Shown: positions 34,408-43,617 of the stretch, in pieces
Numbering within the stretch: the first letter of the stretch is position 1
Layout of the letters: the number at the start of each line of letters is the position of its first letter
Assembly (NCBI GenBank): GCA_002344785.1
Contig: DDUL01000004.1
Coordinates: forward strand, 1 to 64,000
Length of the DNA: 64,000 bases
Direction: 5' to 3'
Origin: Bdellovibrionaceae bacterium UBA2339
GTDB lineage: Bacteria; Bdellovibrionota; Bdellovibrionia; Bdellovibrionales; JAMPXM01
Position numbers and translations under genes: made by a program
The notes under the pieces: model-generated
Told to the model about the DNA's origin: nothing
Seen by the model: the letters and a program-made list of their open reading frames with translations, nothing else
The model's database searches: none

Positions 34408-35547
34408 ATGGACGGATATCAAAAGTTTTTTCTAAAGGCGAAACTGAACTCGGGCCGCGAAGATGCTCAGCGGAGTGACTTCAGCGTGCAACGTCAGGAC
34501 GCTTCGGGTGATGATGCCGAAGAGATGGTGCTGGCCGAATTGCGCGCTCGCGAAGCCCAAGCTTCCCAGCGGAAGTCCGCTTCTCGTGCGAACCAACAGC
34601 CGCTGTCTCCCGAGGCGCGCCTCAAAATGGCGATCGAAAGAAAAGCCATGGAGAAGAAGTCGCGACTCAAGCGTGGCCAGCGCGCTTCGGCTGAGGGTCA
34701 AGCCTCAAGCTCAGGCCGGCGCTCCTCAAAACGGACTATGCCAAAATTCGCGGCCGTGCTTTCGGCGGCGGCATTGATGGCTGGGAGCGCGGGTGTTGCC
34801 ACGACGCAGTTCTATCCCGAAGCCATTGCGGATCTCGATCAACTTCAAGGTCAAGTTCGGGCAAGCGAATGGGGTCAGAGCCTTTCGCGCCTCGAAAGCA
34901 TGCTCGGAAGAATTCAGATCGGGATCTTCGGTCAAGCCCAAGCCGCCGATGTGAAATCAGGTGGTGCCGCCTCGGGTGCGGATGCCAAGGCAAAAGCTTC
35001 CGCTTCGGCAAATCCTGCCGCGTCGTCGACGACGGCATCGGCAGATTCTGCCCAGTCGGGCAGTGATCAGACGCCGAAGAAAAAACTCGACGTTCGCCAA
35101 TGGACTGAAGAAGAACTGAGTTTTTTCGAGAAGTTGAACGAACGCAAAGAGGCGCTGGACCGTCGCGAGGCTGAACTTGCGAAGTTGGAAGAGGAATTGC
35201 AGCGACAAAAGGGTGAGTTGGATCAGAAGATCAAAAAGCTTGAGGCCATGCGGGCCGAGATCTCGGAAACTCTGAAGGAAAGAGTGGTCCAGGATCAAGA
35301 GAAGGTCGCGAAGCTTGTTGATGTCTACTCCAACATGAAGCCCAGCCAAGCGGCGAAGGTGATTGAGAATTTGAATGAAGACTTGGCTGTGGCAGTTTTG
35401 GATCGGATGAAGAAGAAGAACGCAGCGGACATCTTGAACATGATGTCCTCCGAGAAGGCCAAGGCCCTATCGGAAATGCTCACGGGATACCGAGCCGTGG
35501 GGTCTGCGGAGCGCGAGGCCGAAAGACGGCCCGCCGCCGCGGAGTGA
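34408..35547 (+). CDS. MotE-like flagellar protein with MgtE_N-type C-terminus
   Basis: A 379-residue protein. One hydrophobic helix lies at about residues 113-130, preceded by a basic, cytoplasmic-type region. An Ala/Ser-rich linker follows, then a coiled coil (about 225-300, EALDRREAELAKLEEELQ) and an MgtE N-domain-like end with KPSQAAKVIENLNEDLAVAVLDRMKKKNAADILNMMSSEKA. MotE proteins of this shape sit next to fliJ or the stator genes and chaperone MotC or flagellar assembly in the periplasm. The position after fliJ and before fliK supports this. The N-terminal 110 residues are longer than usual. Confidence 0.75.
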   Translation: MDGYQKFFLKAKLNSGREDAQRSDFSVQRQDASGDDAEEMVLAELRAREAQASQRKSASRANQQPLSPEARLKMAIERKAMEKKSRLKRGQRASAEGQASSSGRRSSKRTMPKFAAVLSAAALMAGSAGVATTQFYPEAIADLDQLQGQVRASEWGQSLSRLESMLGRIQIGIFGQAQAADVKSGGAASGADAKAKASASANPAASSTTASADSAQSGSDQTPKKKLDVRQWTEEELSFFEKLNERKEALDRREAELAKLEEELQRQKGELDQKIKKLEAMRAEISETLKERVVQDQEKVAKLVDVYSNMKPSQAAKVIENLNEDLAVAVLDRMKKKNAADILNMMSSEKAKALSEMLTGYRAVGSAEREAERRPAAAE

Positions 35548-35633
35548 GAGAGAGCGAGACAGGCGCGATTCTGTAGGTTGGCCAGGAAGGTGAACTGAAA
35601 GAATCGACAGGATCGAAGGTTGGGAGAGCGGGA

Positions 35634-37613
35634 TTGCAAGCGAACAGGACGTTCGCGGAGGCAAGAGTGGTTGTAGGTGGACTTGGAGCACAATTGATGA
35701 ATGCCGGGGGCGCAGATCGCGCTTCGGCGACATCGCGAGAGCGGCAGCCCTTGGCAGGCCAGCTTTCGTCCTCACGTGCAGAGTCCTCGGTTCTTGCGGG
35801 TCGCCCTCAAGAGAAACCCAAACTTAAAGATCAGGATTTTGCTTCGAACCTGCGTCGGCAGTCTGATGAAGTAAATCGCAACACGAATCAAGAGCCAAAG
35901 ACAGAGCCAAAGACAGAGCCAAAGACAGAGCCAAATGCGAAGCTAACGAATTCGTTGCGGCAGCGAAGCGATGAGCCGGTGAAGCCCATGGCCTCGGCGT
36001 CGAATTCGCGACGCGGTTTGCCCCAAGACGATGCTTCTTTGCCTACGTCACTTCGGCGTGAAGACCTGGGAGCCATGCGCGATGTGGCTTCTTCGACTTC
36101 GCCGGAGTTTGAGCGTGCTGTTGAGGAAGTCGTTTCGAAGATGGCAGAGCTCAGCGAAGATGAGACTGAACTTCGAGCTGAGGCCATGCGTGAATTCATG
36201 TTGGTCATGAATCGCGAGTTCGGTGTTGAGCCCGAGCAAATGGTCAAGGCCTATACCCAGTTGTCTGAGTCCGAGTTGGCAGCAAGCCCCGATCAGACCG
36301 CAAAAAAAGTGATTCAAAATTTGGGTCTTGAGCCAGCACAAATTCCACGTGCCGAGCGCCTGTATCGTGAAATGTTGGTGAAGACGGGCGAAAGCATGCT
36401 GCAAGAGAAGCTTGCGGGCGCGACGGGACTTGTGGCACTCGATATCATTTCTCGTCGTGAGATGGCGGCGAAGCAGCTCGAGTCTTCGATTTCGGATCTC
36501 AATGCCGCATTCACGCAGCCTCAGCGACCTGTGTTGTCACAAAACTCGACAGGCGTTGTGGCAAAAGATGAAGCCAATCAGGCCTATCTCGACCGACTGA
36601 TGATGGGAATGGCGGCAGCAGGTGCAGTCGGCGCGTCGCAAGCTGGGAATCCGGTTGTTGCGGAGATCGCCGGTGAACTTCAGGCCACAGGCATGATGCC
36701 TCAAGCCGCAAACTCTGGTGCAGCTCGATCTTCAGCGAACTCGGATTTAATGACCGAGATGCTGAAGCTTCGATCGCAAAGTGCGCCCGCGGAAATTTCG
36801 CCAGACTTGAACGGTGAAGTCGCGAAAGCGACAAACGAAGGTTCGGGGCTCGCTGCGGGTTTGGGCTTATCGGCGCTTGCGTCGATGGCTGCAGCATCGG
36901 GTGAAGCTGATCTGGGCTCGGCCGGTGACGATTCGCAAGGCGCTGAATTAAAGTCCGAATTCAATGTGAACGAGATTTCGCGAGATGCGAGCGGCGCTGA
37001 GTTCGCCGATACTTTGCAGGTCAAGTCGAACTCAACTGAGAAAGTGGCGACCGCAGTGGGCACTGGAGCCATGTTGAGTGCGAACACCAGCGAACAGCGC
37101 AGCAACGGTCCGGAGCTGATGCGCCAAGCGCAACTCTTGGTGAACCAAGGCGGCGGCGAGATGAAAATGCAACTTCGTCCCGAAGGATTGGGCGAGGTTC
37201 ACTTGAAGGTGAAAGTTGAGAATGGTCAGGTTCAAATTCAAATGCTGACCGAGAGCGATAGCGCGAAGAAGGCCATCGAGGGAAGCTTGGACGAATTGCG
37301 ATCCGGTTTGGCGCAAAGCAAGCTGCATGTCGACGCCATGAAAATTGAAGTGGGCACGGATCTCGCCAAGCAACGTTTTGAACAACAACAGCAAGAATCT
37401 CAGCGCGACCAAGCTCGACAGATGGCGCAGAACTTCATGGGACAGTTCCGTGAAGGCCGACAAAGCTTCCATCAGAGTTTAGGTGAAAATCGCGGATGGC
37501 GTGAGTATCGGCCAAATCGAATCGCCGATGCACCGACTCCGGATGCGGTGGTGTCTGCTTCAGCATCTGCTCGATCGGCAAGCTCGTCGCGACGATTGGA
37601 TTTAGTGGCTTAA
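35634..37613 (+). CDS. fliK: Flagellar hook-length control protein FliK
   Basis: A 659-residue protein acting as ruler and switch for hook length. The long, low-complexity N-terminal part contains a TEPK repeat; the C-terminal FliK domain is clear: GEMKMQLRPEGLGEVHLKVKVENGQVQIQMLTESDSAKKAIEGSLDELRSGL. A Gln/Arg-rich tail follows. TTG 35634 has GGGAGAG five bases upstream; ATG 35697 has a weaker GGAG at nine bases and would remove 21 residues. It is flanked by the MotE-like gene and flgD. Confidence 0.9.
   Translation: MQANRTFAEARVVVGGLGAQLMNAGGADRASATSRERQPLAGQLSSSRAESSVLAGRPQEKPKLKDQDFASNLRRQSDEVNRNTNQEPKTEPKTEPKTEPNAKLTNSLRQRSDEPVKPMASASNSRRGLPQDDASLPTSLRREDLGAMRDVASSTSPEFERAVEEVVSKMAELSEDETELRAEAMREFMLVMNREFGVEPEQMVKAYTQLSESELAASPDQTAKKVIQNLGLEPAQIPRAERLYREMLVKTGESMLQEKLAGATGLVALDIISRREMAAKQLESSISDLNAAFTQPQRPVLSQNSTGVVAKDEANQAYLDRLMMGMAAAGAVGASQAGNPVVAEIAGELQATGMMPQAANSGAARSSANSDLMTEMLKLRSQSAPAEISPDLNGEVAKATNEGSGLAAGLGLSALASMAAASGEADLGSAGDDSQGAELKSEFNVNEISRDASGAEFADTLQVKSNSTEKVATAVGTGAMLSANTSEQRSNGPELMRQAQLLVNQGGGEMKMQLRPEGLGEVHLKVKVENGQVQIQMLTESDSAKKAIEGSLDELRSGLAQSKLHVDAMKIEVGTDLAKQRFEQQQQESQRDQARQMAQNFMGQFREGRQSFHQSLGENRGWREYRPNRIADAPTPDAVVSASASARSASSSRRLDLVA
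35892..35936. repeat. 12-bp tandem repeat in fliK
   Basis: GAGCCAAAGACA occurs in three exact copies plus a partial fourth, encoding Glu-Pro-Lys-Thr units. The unit is in frame, so copy change would alter the length of the FliK ruler region by four residues per unit. Confidence 0.9.
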
Positions 37614-37651
37614 GTTTGGAATTGTAATCTTGGAATTGATGGGGACTTGAA

Positions 37652-38644
37652 ATGGCAGTGATGAATGTTCAGAGAGGAACGCAGACTTGGTCAACGGCCG
37701 AGCAGAATGCAGCTCCTCGCGATCAAGGTCCCAAAGCCAACATCACGGCGGCGTCGAACAATGGCCCGCAACAGCCTGTTGGTGATCTGCTCAATAAGTT
37801 GGTCGATCCCAATTGGGTGGATCCAGCCAAGAAGGTTCGCGCCGTTGGCAATGATCAATTGGATAAAGATGCGTTCTTCAAAATGATGTTAGCGCAGATG
37901 AAGAACCAAGATCCCACCAACCCCATGCAATCGCATGAGATGGCGGCGCAGTTGGCTCAGTTCTCATCTTTGGAACAGTTGCATAATATCAATGCATCGA
38001 TCGACGGGTTGGCCAAGGCCCAGGGTGGACAGGGCAATTTCGCAGCCCTTCAGTTCATCGGCAAGAAAGTCAGCGGTGATTCGTCAAAGATTTCTCGAGT
38101 CGCCGGCGACACAGAACATGGCTACAACTTCACTTTGGCTGCCGATGCCGCTGAGATCAAAGTTGAGATCAAGGATGCGCAAGACAAAGTTATTCGTACG
38201 ATTGAAACTGGCGGCATGAAAAAGGGCGAAAACCTCATCAAGTGGAATGGAATCACAGATGATGGTCTGCCAGCACGCGCCGGTGAGTACAAGGTGCAGA
38301 TCCAAGCTAAAGATGCGACCGGCAAGAAGATCTTCGCGAACAGCGCCTTTGAAGGACGGATCACAGGCGTGAATTTCACGCCGCAAGGGCCGATGATGCT
38401 GGTGAACGGTCAACCAATTCGTCTTGCGGATATTAAAAAGATTGAAGATGCGGGCATGGAGCATTTGACGCCCCCGACGCCTTTGGGCATCGGCCAGCAG
38501 TCTCCGCAGACTCAGCCTCGAGGAGCGAAGGTCGAAAAGCCCTTCATTCCCGCAGCTGAAGAAGCCGGTGCTCAGCCGATGAATTTGGATCAGGTGCCGA
38601 TGGCGGGTGAACTGTTTGCGAAGTTGGGTAAGGAGCTGAAGTGA
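37652..38644 (+). CDS. flgD: Flagellar hook assembly scaffold FlgD
   Basis: A 330-residue hook cap. The N-terminal motif LDKDAFFKMMLAQMKNQDPTNPMQSHEMAAQLAQFSSLEQL is diagnostic; the FLIG-like beta domain follows with GENLIKWNGITDDGLPARAGEYKVQI. The protein is about 100 residues longer than common FlgD proteins because of a C-terminal Pro/Gln-rich extension after residue 250. It overlaps the next gene by GTGA. Confidence 0.93.
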   Translation: MAVMNVQRGTQTWSTAEQNAAPRDQGPKANITAASNNGPQQPVGDLLNKLVDPNWVDPAKKVRAVGNDQLDKDAFFKMMLAQMKNQDPTNPMQSHEMAAQLAQFSSLEQLHNINASIDGLAKAQGGQGNFAALQFIGKKVSGDSSKISRVAGDTEHGYNFTLAADAAEIKVEIKDAQDKVIRTIETGGMKKGENLIKWNGITDDGLPARAGEYKVQIQAKDATGKKIFANSAFEGRITGVNFTPQGPMMLVNGQPIRLADIKKIEDAGMEHLTPPTPLGIGQQSPQTQPRGAKVEKPFIPAAEEAGAQPMNLDQVPMAGELFAKLGKELK

Positions 38645-39090
38645 GTGAGTTGAGCGTCGGTCTGAATTCGGCGATCCGCGGCGACTCGATTGGTCGAGTC
38701 GATGGCGATCTTCGTTCCGGAAACAGCTCCGCCGCACAAGAGAAGTTGGGAGCTGACTTTCGCGAAGCCTTGACGCGCGCGTCTCAGCCGACAACGAGCG
38801 CGTCTCCAGTTTCAATGCCGCCTTCGCCTGCGATCAGTGGCTTGAAGTGGTCGGGACACGCTGTGGAGCGAATGAAATCAAGGGGCATTCAGTTTGCCCC
38901 AGACATGATGAAGAATATTGAATCAGCTGTCGCGAAAGCGGCGGGGAAAGGAGCCAAAGACACTCTGGTGTTGGCGGGCGACAACGCTCTCATCGTCAGT
39001 GTGAAGAACAATACAGTTGTCACGGTCATGGATCGTGCGGCGATGCGCGAGAATGTATTCACGAACATCGACAGCACAGTGGTGATCTGA
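38641..39090 (+). CDS. Flagellar operon protein (TIGR02530-type)
   Basis: A 149-residue protein. Its C-terminal part, from WSGHAVERMKSRGIQFAPDMMKNIE through TLVLAGDNALIVSVKNNTVVTVMDR, matches the small flagellar operon protein found between flgD and flgE in many Gram-positive and deltaproteobacterial clusters. Its function is not known to me; position suggests a hook-related role. The GTG start overlaps the flgD stop (38641-38644). Confidence 0.82.
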   Translation: MSELSVGLNSAIRGDSIGRVDGDLRSGNSSAAQEKLGADFREALTRASQPTTSASPVSMPPSPAISGLKWSGHAVERMKSRGIQFAPDMMKNIESAVAKAAGKGAKDTLVLAGDNALIVSVKNNTVVTVMDRAAMRENVFTNIDSTVVI

Positions 39091-39262
39091 TCGCCCTTGA
39101 TGACGGGGTGAGTGAACTCGGACGCCTGAATCAAAAACGCGAAGCTGACGTCGGACGAATTTCGACGAGAGCAAACTAAGAACAACGGGCTGGTCTCGAA
39201 TCGCGCGACCTGCGATCGAGAAGCCCTCCCTGCGGCCGAATGACTGAGGCTGCAGATTGACC

Positions 39263-39283
39263 GGATTGGCAGGATGCCAATCC
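39263..39283. other. Perfect 9-bp hairpin before flgE
   Basis: GGATTGGCA (39263-39271) and TGCCAATCC (39275-39283) pair perfectly around a three-base loop, nine bases before the flgE ribosome-binding site (AGGAGG, 39295-39300). No T-tract follows, so mRNA stabilisation or translational control is likelier than termination. Confidence 0.75.
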
Positions 39284-39305
39284 AACAACGACCTAGGAGG
39301 GGTTT

Positions 39306-40592
39306 ATGGGTATTCTTTCTTCACTGTATACAGGCGTGTCCGGTTTGACGGCGCAGGGCGAAGCTCTCGGCGTCATCGGTGATAACATTGCCAACGCCAA
39401 CACCGTCGGCTTCAAAGCGAGTCGCGCGGAGTTTCAAGATATCATCTCAAAGAACCTAAAAGGTATCTTGGGCGGTAACCAAATCGGTCGAGGTGTGAAG
39501 ATTGGCGCCGTAAACCCAATCCTCTCGCAAGGTAATATTGACGCGACGGAAAAGGCCACGGACTTGGCAATCTCCGGCGACGGTTACTTTGTGCTTCGCG
39601 GAACAGATGGTGAATCTGTCAGTCGCGATGGTTCCTTCAAATTTGATCGCGAAGGATACTTGGTTTCAAACGATGGTCAGCGTGTGCAAGGTTTCGAGGC
39701 CAATGAAAAAGGCGAGATCATCAACAAGCTTGCGGACATTCGCTTCCCGCGCGCTCTGATCCCCGCAAAGGGCACGACCGAGATCGTCATGGATCTCAAC
39801 TTGGATTCGCGCGCCGAAGCTGGAAAAGTCTTTAATCCTGAAGATCCCTACGCGACTTCGAATTATTCGACGGGTGTCGAGGTCTTCGACTCGCAAGGTA
39901 ACAAGCATCTGATGACACTGTTCTTCAACAAGACGGCGGATCGTCAGTGGGACGTTCGCGGTATGGTGGATGGCAAGGAAGTCATGGGCGGAACGCCGGG
40001 AAAACTTTCCGAAGTGATGACCGGCAAACTGACCTTCACTGTCGATGGTAAACTCGACACAGAGACGATCACCAAGCAGGCCTTTAACTTCGCTGGCGGA
40101 GCTTTGCAGAATCAACAGATCAAGATCGACTTCGGTGACTCGATCACGACCGACAAGGGCAAGGGTCTGAACGGCACAAAGCAATACGGCAAAGAATCTG
40201 ACCTGATCTCTTGGCGCCAAGATGGTTCGGCGGCGGGTACGATCACCAGCCTTTCGTTCAACGACGAGGGCGTGTTGACGGCGCTGTACACGAATGGTCA
40301 GGCCCAGGATTTGGCCCAGATCGCCATCGCGAAGTTCGAGAACCCGGAAGCACTCTTCAAAGTTGGTAACAACCGACTGAAAGAGTCGCGCGATTCAGGT
40401 GCGGCATCGATCGGTAAAGCGCGCATGGCGGGTCGCGGACAAGTCTTCGCGAAATCCTTGGAGCGATCGACAGTCGACTTGGCCACTGAGTTCGTGAACT
40501 TGATTCAGAACCAGCGAGGCTTCCAAGCCAACGCTAAGACGATCACGACGACAGATGAGTTGCTCAGCGAAGTGATCCAGCTCAAGCGATAA
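39306..40592 (+). CDS. flgE: Flagellar hook protein FlgE
   Basis: A 428-residue hook subunit. The N-terminus reads MGILSSLYTGVSGLTAQGEALGVIGDNIANANTVGFK, and the C-terminus has VDLATEFVNLIQNQRGFQANAKTITTTDELLSEVIQLKR; both helices form the tube's inner core. The middle contains the LAISGDGYFVLRG and EIVMDLNLDS segments of FlgE domains. AGGAGG precedes the ATG by five bases. It is the last gene of the flagellar run and is followed by a strong hairpin. Confidence 0.96.
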   Translation: MGILSSLYTGVSGLTAQGEALGVIGDNIANANTVGFKASRAEFQDIISKNLKGILGGNQIGRGVKIGAVNPILSQGNIDATEKATDLAISGDGYFVLRGTDGESVSRDGSFKFDREGYLVSNDGQRVQGFEANEKGEIINKLADIRFPRALIPAKGTTEIVMDLNLDSRAEAGKVFNPEDPYATSNYSTGVEVFDSQGNKHLMTLFFNKTADRQWDVRGMVDGKEVMGGTPGKLSEVMTGKLTFTVDGKLDTETITKQAFNFAGGALQNQQIKIDFGDSITTDKGKGLNGTKQYGKESDLISWRQDGSAAGTITSLSFNDEGVLTALYTNGQAQDLAQIAIAKFENPEALFKVGNNRLKESRDSGAASIGKARMAGRGQVFAKSLERSTVDLATEFVNLIQNQRGFQANAKTITTTDELLSEVIQLKR

Positions 40593-40603
40593 TAGACAAT
40601 GAG

Positions 40604-40639
40604 TCTTCGTGGTGAGGCGTCGGCCTGACCACGAAGACC
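40604..40639 (+). terminator. Strong hairpin after flgE
   Basis: GTCTTCGTGGT (40604-40614) and ACCACGAAGAC (40629-40639) form an 11-bp perfect stem; the loop itself pairs AGGC with GCCT around GTCG. A weak T-rich stretch (40649-40656) follows. It marks the likely 3' end of the flagellar operon transcript. Confidence 0.75.
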
Positions 40640-40807
40640 CGATTCCTTAAGTTTTGATGCGGGGTCCGTCGCCTGGTCAGCGGCGAGAGGCGAAGTCACG
40701 TGCAGCGATCCAATGCGCCGAGCGAGCGAACTTCAGTTCGTGTCGAGGCGATCGATGGTCATCGAAAGTGCATGCTGCTCGAAACTCTCGTAGGACTCCG
40801 CCCCTCC

Positions 40808-42019
40808 TCAAATGAGGGCCATGCGGGTGTGTCGGCAAAAGACGCCTTCGGTGGAAAACTTGGGCCAATTGGCATCCACGTTCTCAAGGCGACGACCCTT
40901 GACGGGGTCGAAGGCATAGAAGCGACCGGAATCCCCAACAATCATCAGTTCGCCGTTCTTGCTCAGCTGAACGGATGTCGGCTTCACAAAAGGCTCGCGG
41001 ATTCTCGTGATGAGTTCGAGCTTCCGCAAATCCCAAAGCAAAACTTCACCGCGATCGGGAATCGTCACCCACAGCACATCGGCATCAAGTGTTGTCGCGT
41101 GACTCTGCAGTTCGGTTTCGACACCCAAGTAACCAACAGGAATGACATTACTCACTTCGTTCTTCGCAGGGTCGTACACTTCGACAGATCCCTTGCCGAA
41201 ACCGTTCACACCCAGCTCGGAGCGTTCGTTGGTCAAGAGATGCACGCGACCATCACGAGCTTTGTGCAAATGCGTGTAGTTCTGCTCGCGCAGTCGATCG
41301 TAGCCGACAAAGCGGACCTCACGCGTTCGCCAGTTCCAAACTGAAAGTGAACTCCAGCTTGGATCGAGTTCGCCAACGGCGAGTGCTTTTTGAACCGCCT
41401 CAGCCTCGCGTACGCGGCGGTGAACCAAAATGAATTCGTCACCCTGATGGTGAATCAAGTCGTGCGTAGCGCCGCGCGGGATTTCAACTCGATCGACAAG
41501 ACGGAAACCGTCCGTCTCATAAACATGCGCGAGCGCCACGTCGGGCTTTCGCCATCCACTTGCGATCAAGTATCGGCCATCGGTTGTGAAGGCCGTGTGG
41601 CCGTGGAAGAACGTTCCACCTTGCAGGCGATCGACGTGTAATTCGCGACCAGAGTCCCAATCAAACAATGAGATGACTTGGCCATCCTTCATCGCCGCAA
41701 CTCCGAGGCGGGCATCTACGGGGTGTGGCTCAATGGTATGTGTCGGTACGGAAAGTTTGTGGTGTTCGAATTGCGGGTGATCCAAATCGAAACGAATCAC
41801 GCCCATGAGTTTCTGCCCATCGGGTCGTACGACGTGATAGACGCCGCCTTGTAGGACACCGAGATGCGAAGAAAGACGTCTTCGCTTGAGACCTTGCCAG
41901 CTCTTATTCAAGACTCCATTTTGCAACACATAGGTGCCGCCGATCGCCGCGCCCGCAAGGCCGATGGCTCCCGCCGTAATCAGTTGTCGACGCGAAATTC
42001 GCGGCTTTGGAGAACTCAT
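40808..42019 (-). CDS. Tat-exported DUF1513-like beta-propeller protein
   Basis: A 403-residue protein with a twin-arginine signal (ISRRQLITAGAIGLAGAA, residues about 8-25), so it is exported folded to the periplasm. The rest is a run of repeated beta blades, with HTAFTTDGRYLIASG, GATHDLIHHQGDEFILVH and SVQLSKNGELMIVGDSG, resembling the DUF1513 family of Tat proteins of unknown substrate. ATG 42019 is chosen because it puts the RR pair near residue 10; TTG 42055 is possible. It is downstream of livF on the same strand but shares no obvious pathway with it. Confidence 0.78.
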   Translation of the reverse strand: MSSPKPRISRRQLITAGAIGLAGAAIGGTYVLQNGVLNKSWQGLKRRRLSSHLGVLQGGVYHVVRPDGQKLMGVIRFDLDHPQFEHHKLSVPTHTIEPHPVDARLGVAAMKDGQVISLFDWDSGRELHVDRLQGGTFFHGHTAFTTDGRYLIASGWRKPDVALAHVYETDGFRLVDRVEIPRGATHDLIHHQGDEFILVHRRVREAEAVQKALAVGELDPSWSSLSVWNWRTREVRFVGYDRLREQNYTHLHKARDGRVHLLTNERSELGVNGFGKGSVEVYDPAKNEVSNVIPVGYLGVETELQSHATTLDADVLWVTIPDRGEVLLWDLRKLELITRIREPFVKPTSVQLSKNGELMIVGDSGRFYAFDPVKGRRLENVDANWPKFSTEGVFCRHTRMALI

Positions 42020-42097
42020 ACCTTGATTATCCGAAGTCCTCGTCTCGCGCGTCAATATGGGTGTCGAGGGGTGTGGCTCAAATCGCTGAAGTGGGCC

Positions 42098-42829
42098 TTA
42101 GTGGCCCCCGAGGTAGCTCGCAATGATACGTTCATCGTTGAGTAAATCCCGCCCGCGGCCTTCCAGTGTGATCAGGCCTGTTTCAACGACATAGGCGCGA
42201 TGAGACACCTTGAGCGCCATCTTCGCATTTTGCTCAACCAACAAAATGGTCACGCCTTCTTGATTCACTTTTTGAATGATCGAAAAGATCTGCGCGACAA
42301 TCAACGGCGCAAGTCCAAGACTGGGCTCGTCAAGGACGAGCAGCGAAGGCTTCGCCATCAGTGCGCGGCAAATGGCCAGCATCTGCTGCTCGCCACCTGA
42401 GAGTGTGCCGGCCTTTTGTTTGATTCTCTCTTTCAGGCGAGGAAACAACTCGTAGCAGTGATCCAAGTCTTTTTGGATCTCAACATGATCCACGCGATGA
42501 TAAGCGCCAAGAATCAAGTTTTCTCGCACGCTCAGGTTAGGAAACACGCCTCGACCCTCAGGGGAATGTGCGAGTCCTAAGCGCACAATGTTGTGCTTGG
42601 CGACTTGTCCGAGGCTTTGAGTTTGCTTGTTCTTGTCAGTGAACTCGACGCGTCCCTCAAAATTCACAAGTCCAGAGATCGCGCGAAGCGTGGTGGTCTT
42701 GCCCGCGCCGTTGGCCCCGATGAGCGACACGATTTCTCCGCGGCGAACTTCAAAGCTGACGCCCTTGAGCGCCAGAATTCCACCATAGCGCACACGCAAG
42801 TCTTCGGCTTTTAACAGCACTTCACTCAC
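42098..42829 (-). CDS. livF: Branched-chain amino-acid ABC transporter ATPase LivF
   Basis: A 243-residue ATPase of the LivF type: Walker A IGANGAGKTT, Q-loop region LAHSPEGRGVFPNLSVRENL, signature LSGGEQQMLAICRALM, Walker B LLVLDEPSLGLAP, and His switch replaced by VEQN, as is normal for LivF. It works with LivG on the inner face of the membrane. It overlaps livG by four bases and is the last gene of the transporter operon. Confidence 0.94.
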   Translation of the reverse strand: MSEVLLKAEDLRVRYGGILALKGVSFEVRRGEIVSLIGANGAGKTTTLRAISGLVNFEGRVEFTDKNKQTQSLGQVAKHNIVRLGLAHSPEGRGVFPNLSVRENLILGAYHRVDHVEIQKDLDHCYELFPRLKERIKQKAGTLSGGEQQMLAICRALMAKPSLLVLDEPSLGLAPLIVAQIFSIIQKVNQEGVTILLVEQNAKMALKVSHRAYVVETGLITLEGRGRDLLNDERIIASYLGGH

Positions 42830-43617
42830 GTCGCCTCCGTCGTTTTTTCGTCGACACCCAAGTAAGCAGCGATCACCGCCGGATCACACTTGATCTGCGC
42901 CGGCGTGCCCTGAGCGATGATGCACCCGTGATCCAATACGATGATGCGTTCACAGATTCCCATCACCAATCGCATATCGTGCTCGATCAACAGCACCGTG
43001 AGGCGGAAGTCTCGGCGGATTTGCGCGATCAAATGCATGAGGTCTTCCGTCTCTTTGTCATTCATGCCCGCAGCGGGCTCGTCGAGCAGGATCACACGCG
43101 GTTCGGTGGCCAAAGCGCGAACGATTTCCAGACGTCGCTGCTCGCCATAGGGGAGCGAACTGCTGGGTAGGTCGGCTTTGCCTTCGAGATTGAAAATCCG
43201 CAGAAGCTCCAAGGCTCGTTCGCGCGTGCGCGCTTCTTCCACGTAGTGGCGAGGATGTCGAAGCACGTCGTCGAGCACGCTCTGCCGAGCGTGTTGCAAG
43301 CCAGCGATGATGACGTTGTCGAGAACGCTGAGTTCCTTAAATAGGCGAATATTCTGAAACGTCCTCGTCATTCCGAGACGCGAAACTTCGTGCGTCTTCA
43401 ATCCACGCGTGTTGACGCCGCGGATGATGACCTCGCCTGACGTCGGCTTATAGACGCCGGTGAGACAATTGAAGCAAGTGGTTTTGCCTGCACCGTTAGG
43501 GCCGATCAATCCGACAAGTTCACCGCGACGCAGTTGCAGGTCGAACGCATCGACGGCCTTCAGGCCACCGAATTCCATGCCGACTTTTTTGGCTTCAAGA
43601 AGAATTTCATCGCTCAT
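42826..43617 (-). CDS. livG: Branched-chain amino-acid ABC transporter ATPase LivG
   Basis: A 263-residue ATPase: Walker A IGPNGAGKTTCFN, MTRTFQNIRLFKELSVLDNV, signature LPYGEQRRLEIVRAL in the LivG form, Walker B VILLDEPAAGMND and IEHDM. The start at 43617 overlaps the livM stop as ATGA (43614-43617); an upstream in-frame start would run deep into livM and is rejected. Partner of LivF, LivH and LivM. Confidence 0.94.
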   Translation of the reverse strand: MSDEILLEAKKVGMEFGGLKAVDAFDLQLRRGELVGLIGPNGAGKTTCFNCLTGVYKPTSGEVIIRGVNTRGLKTHEVSRLGMTRTFQNIRLFKELSVLDNVIIAGLQHARQSVLDDVLRHPRHYVEEARTRERALELLRIFNLEGKADLPSSSLPYGEQRRLEIVRALATEPRVILLDEPAAGMNDKETEDLMHLIAQIRRDFRLTVLLIEHDMRLVMGICERIIVLDHGCIIAQGTPAQIKCDPAVIAAYLGVDEKTTEAT

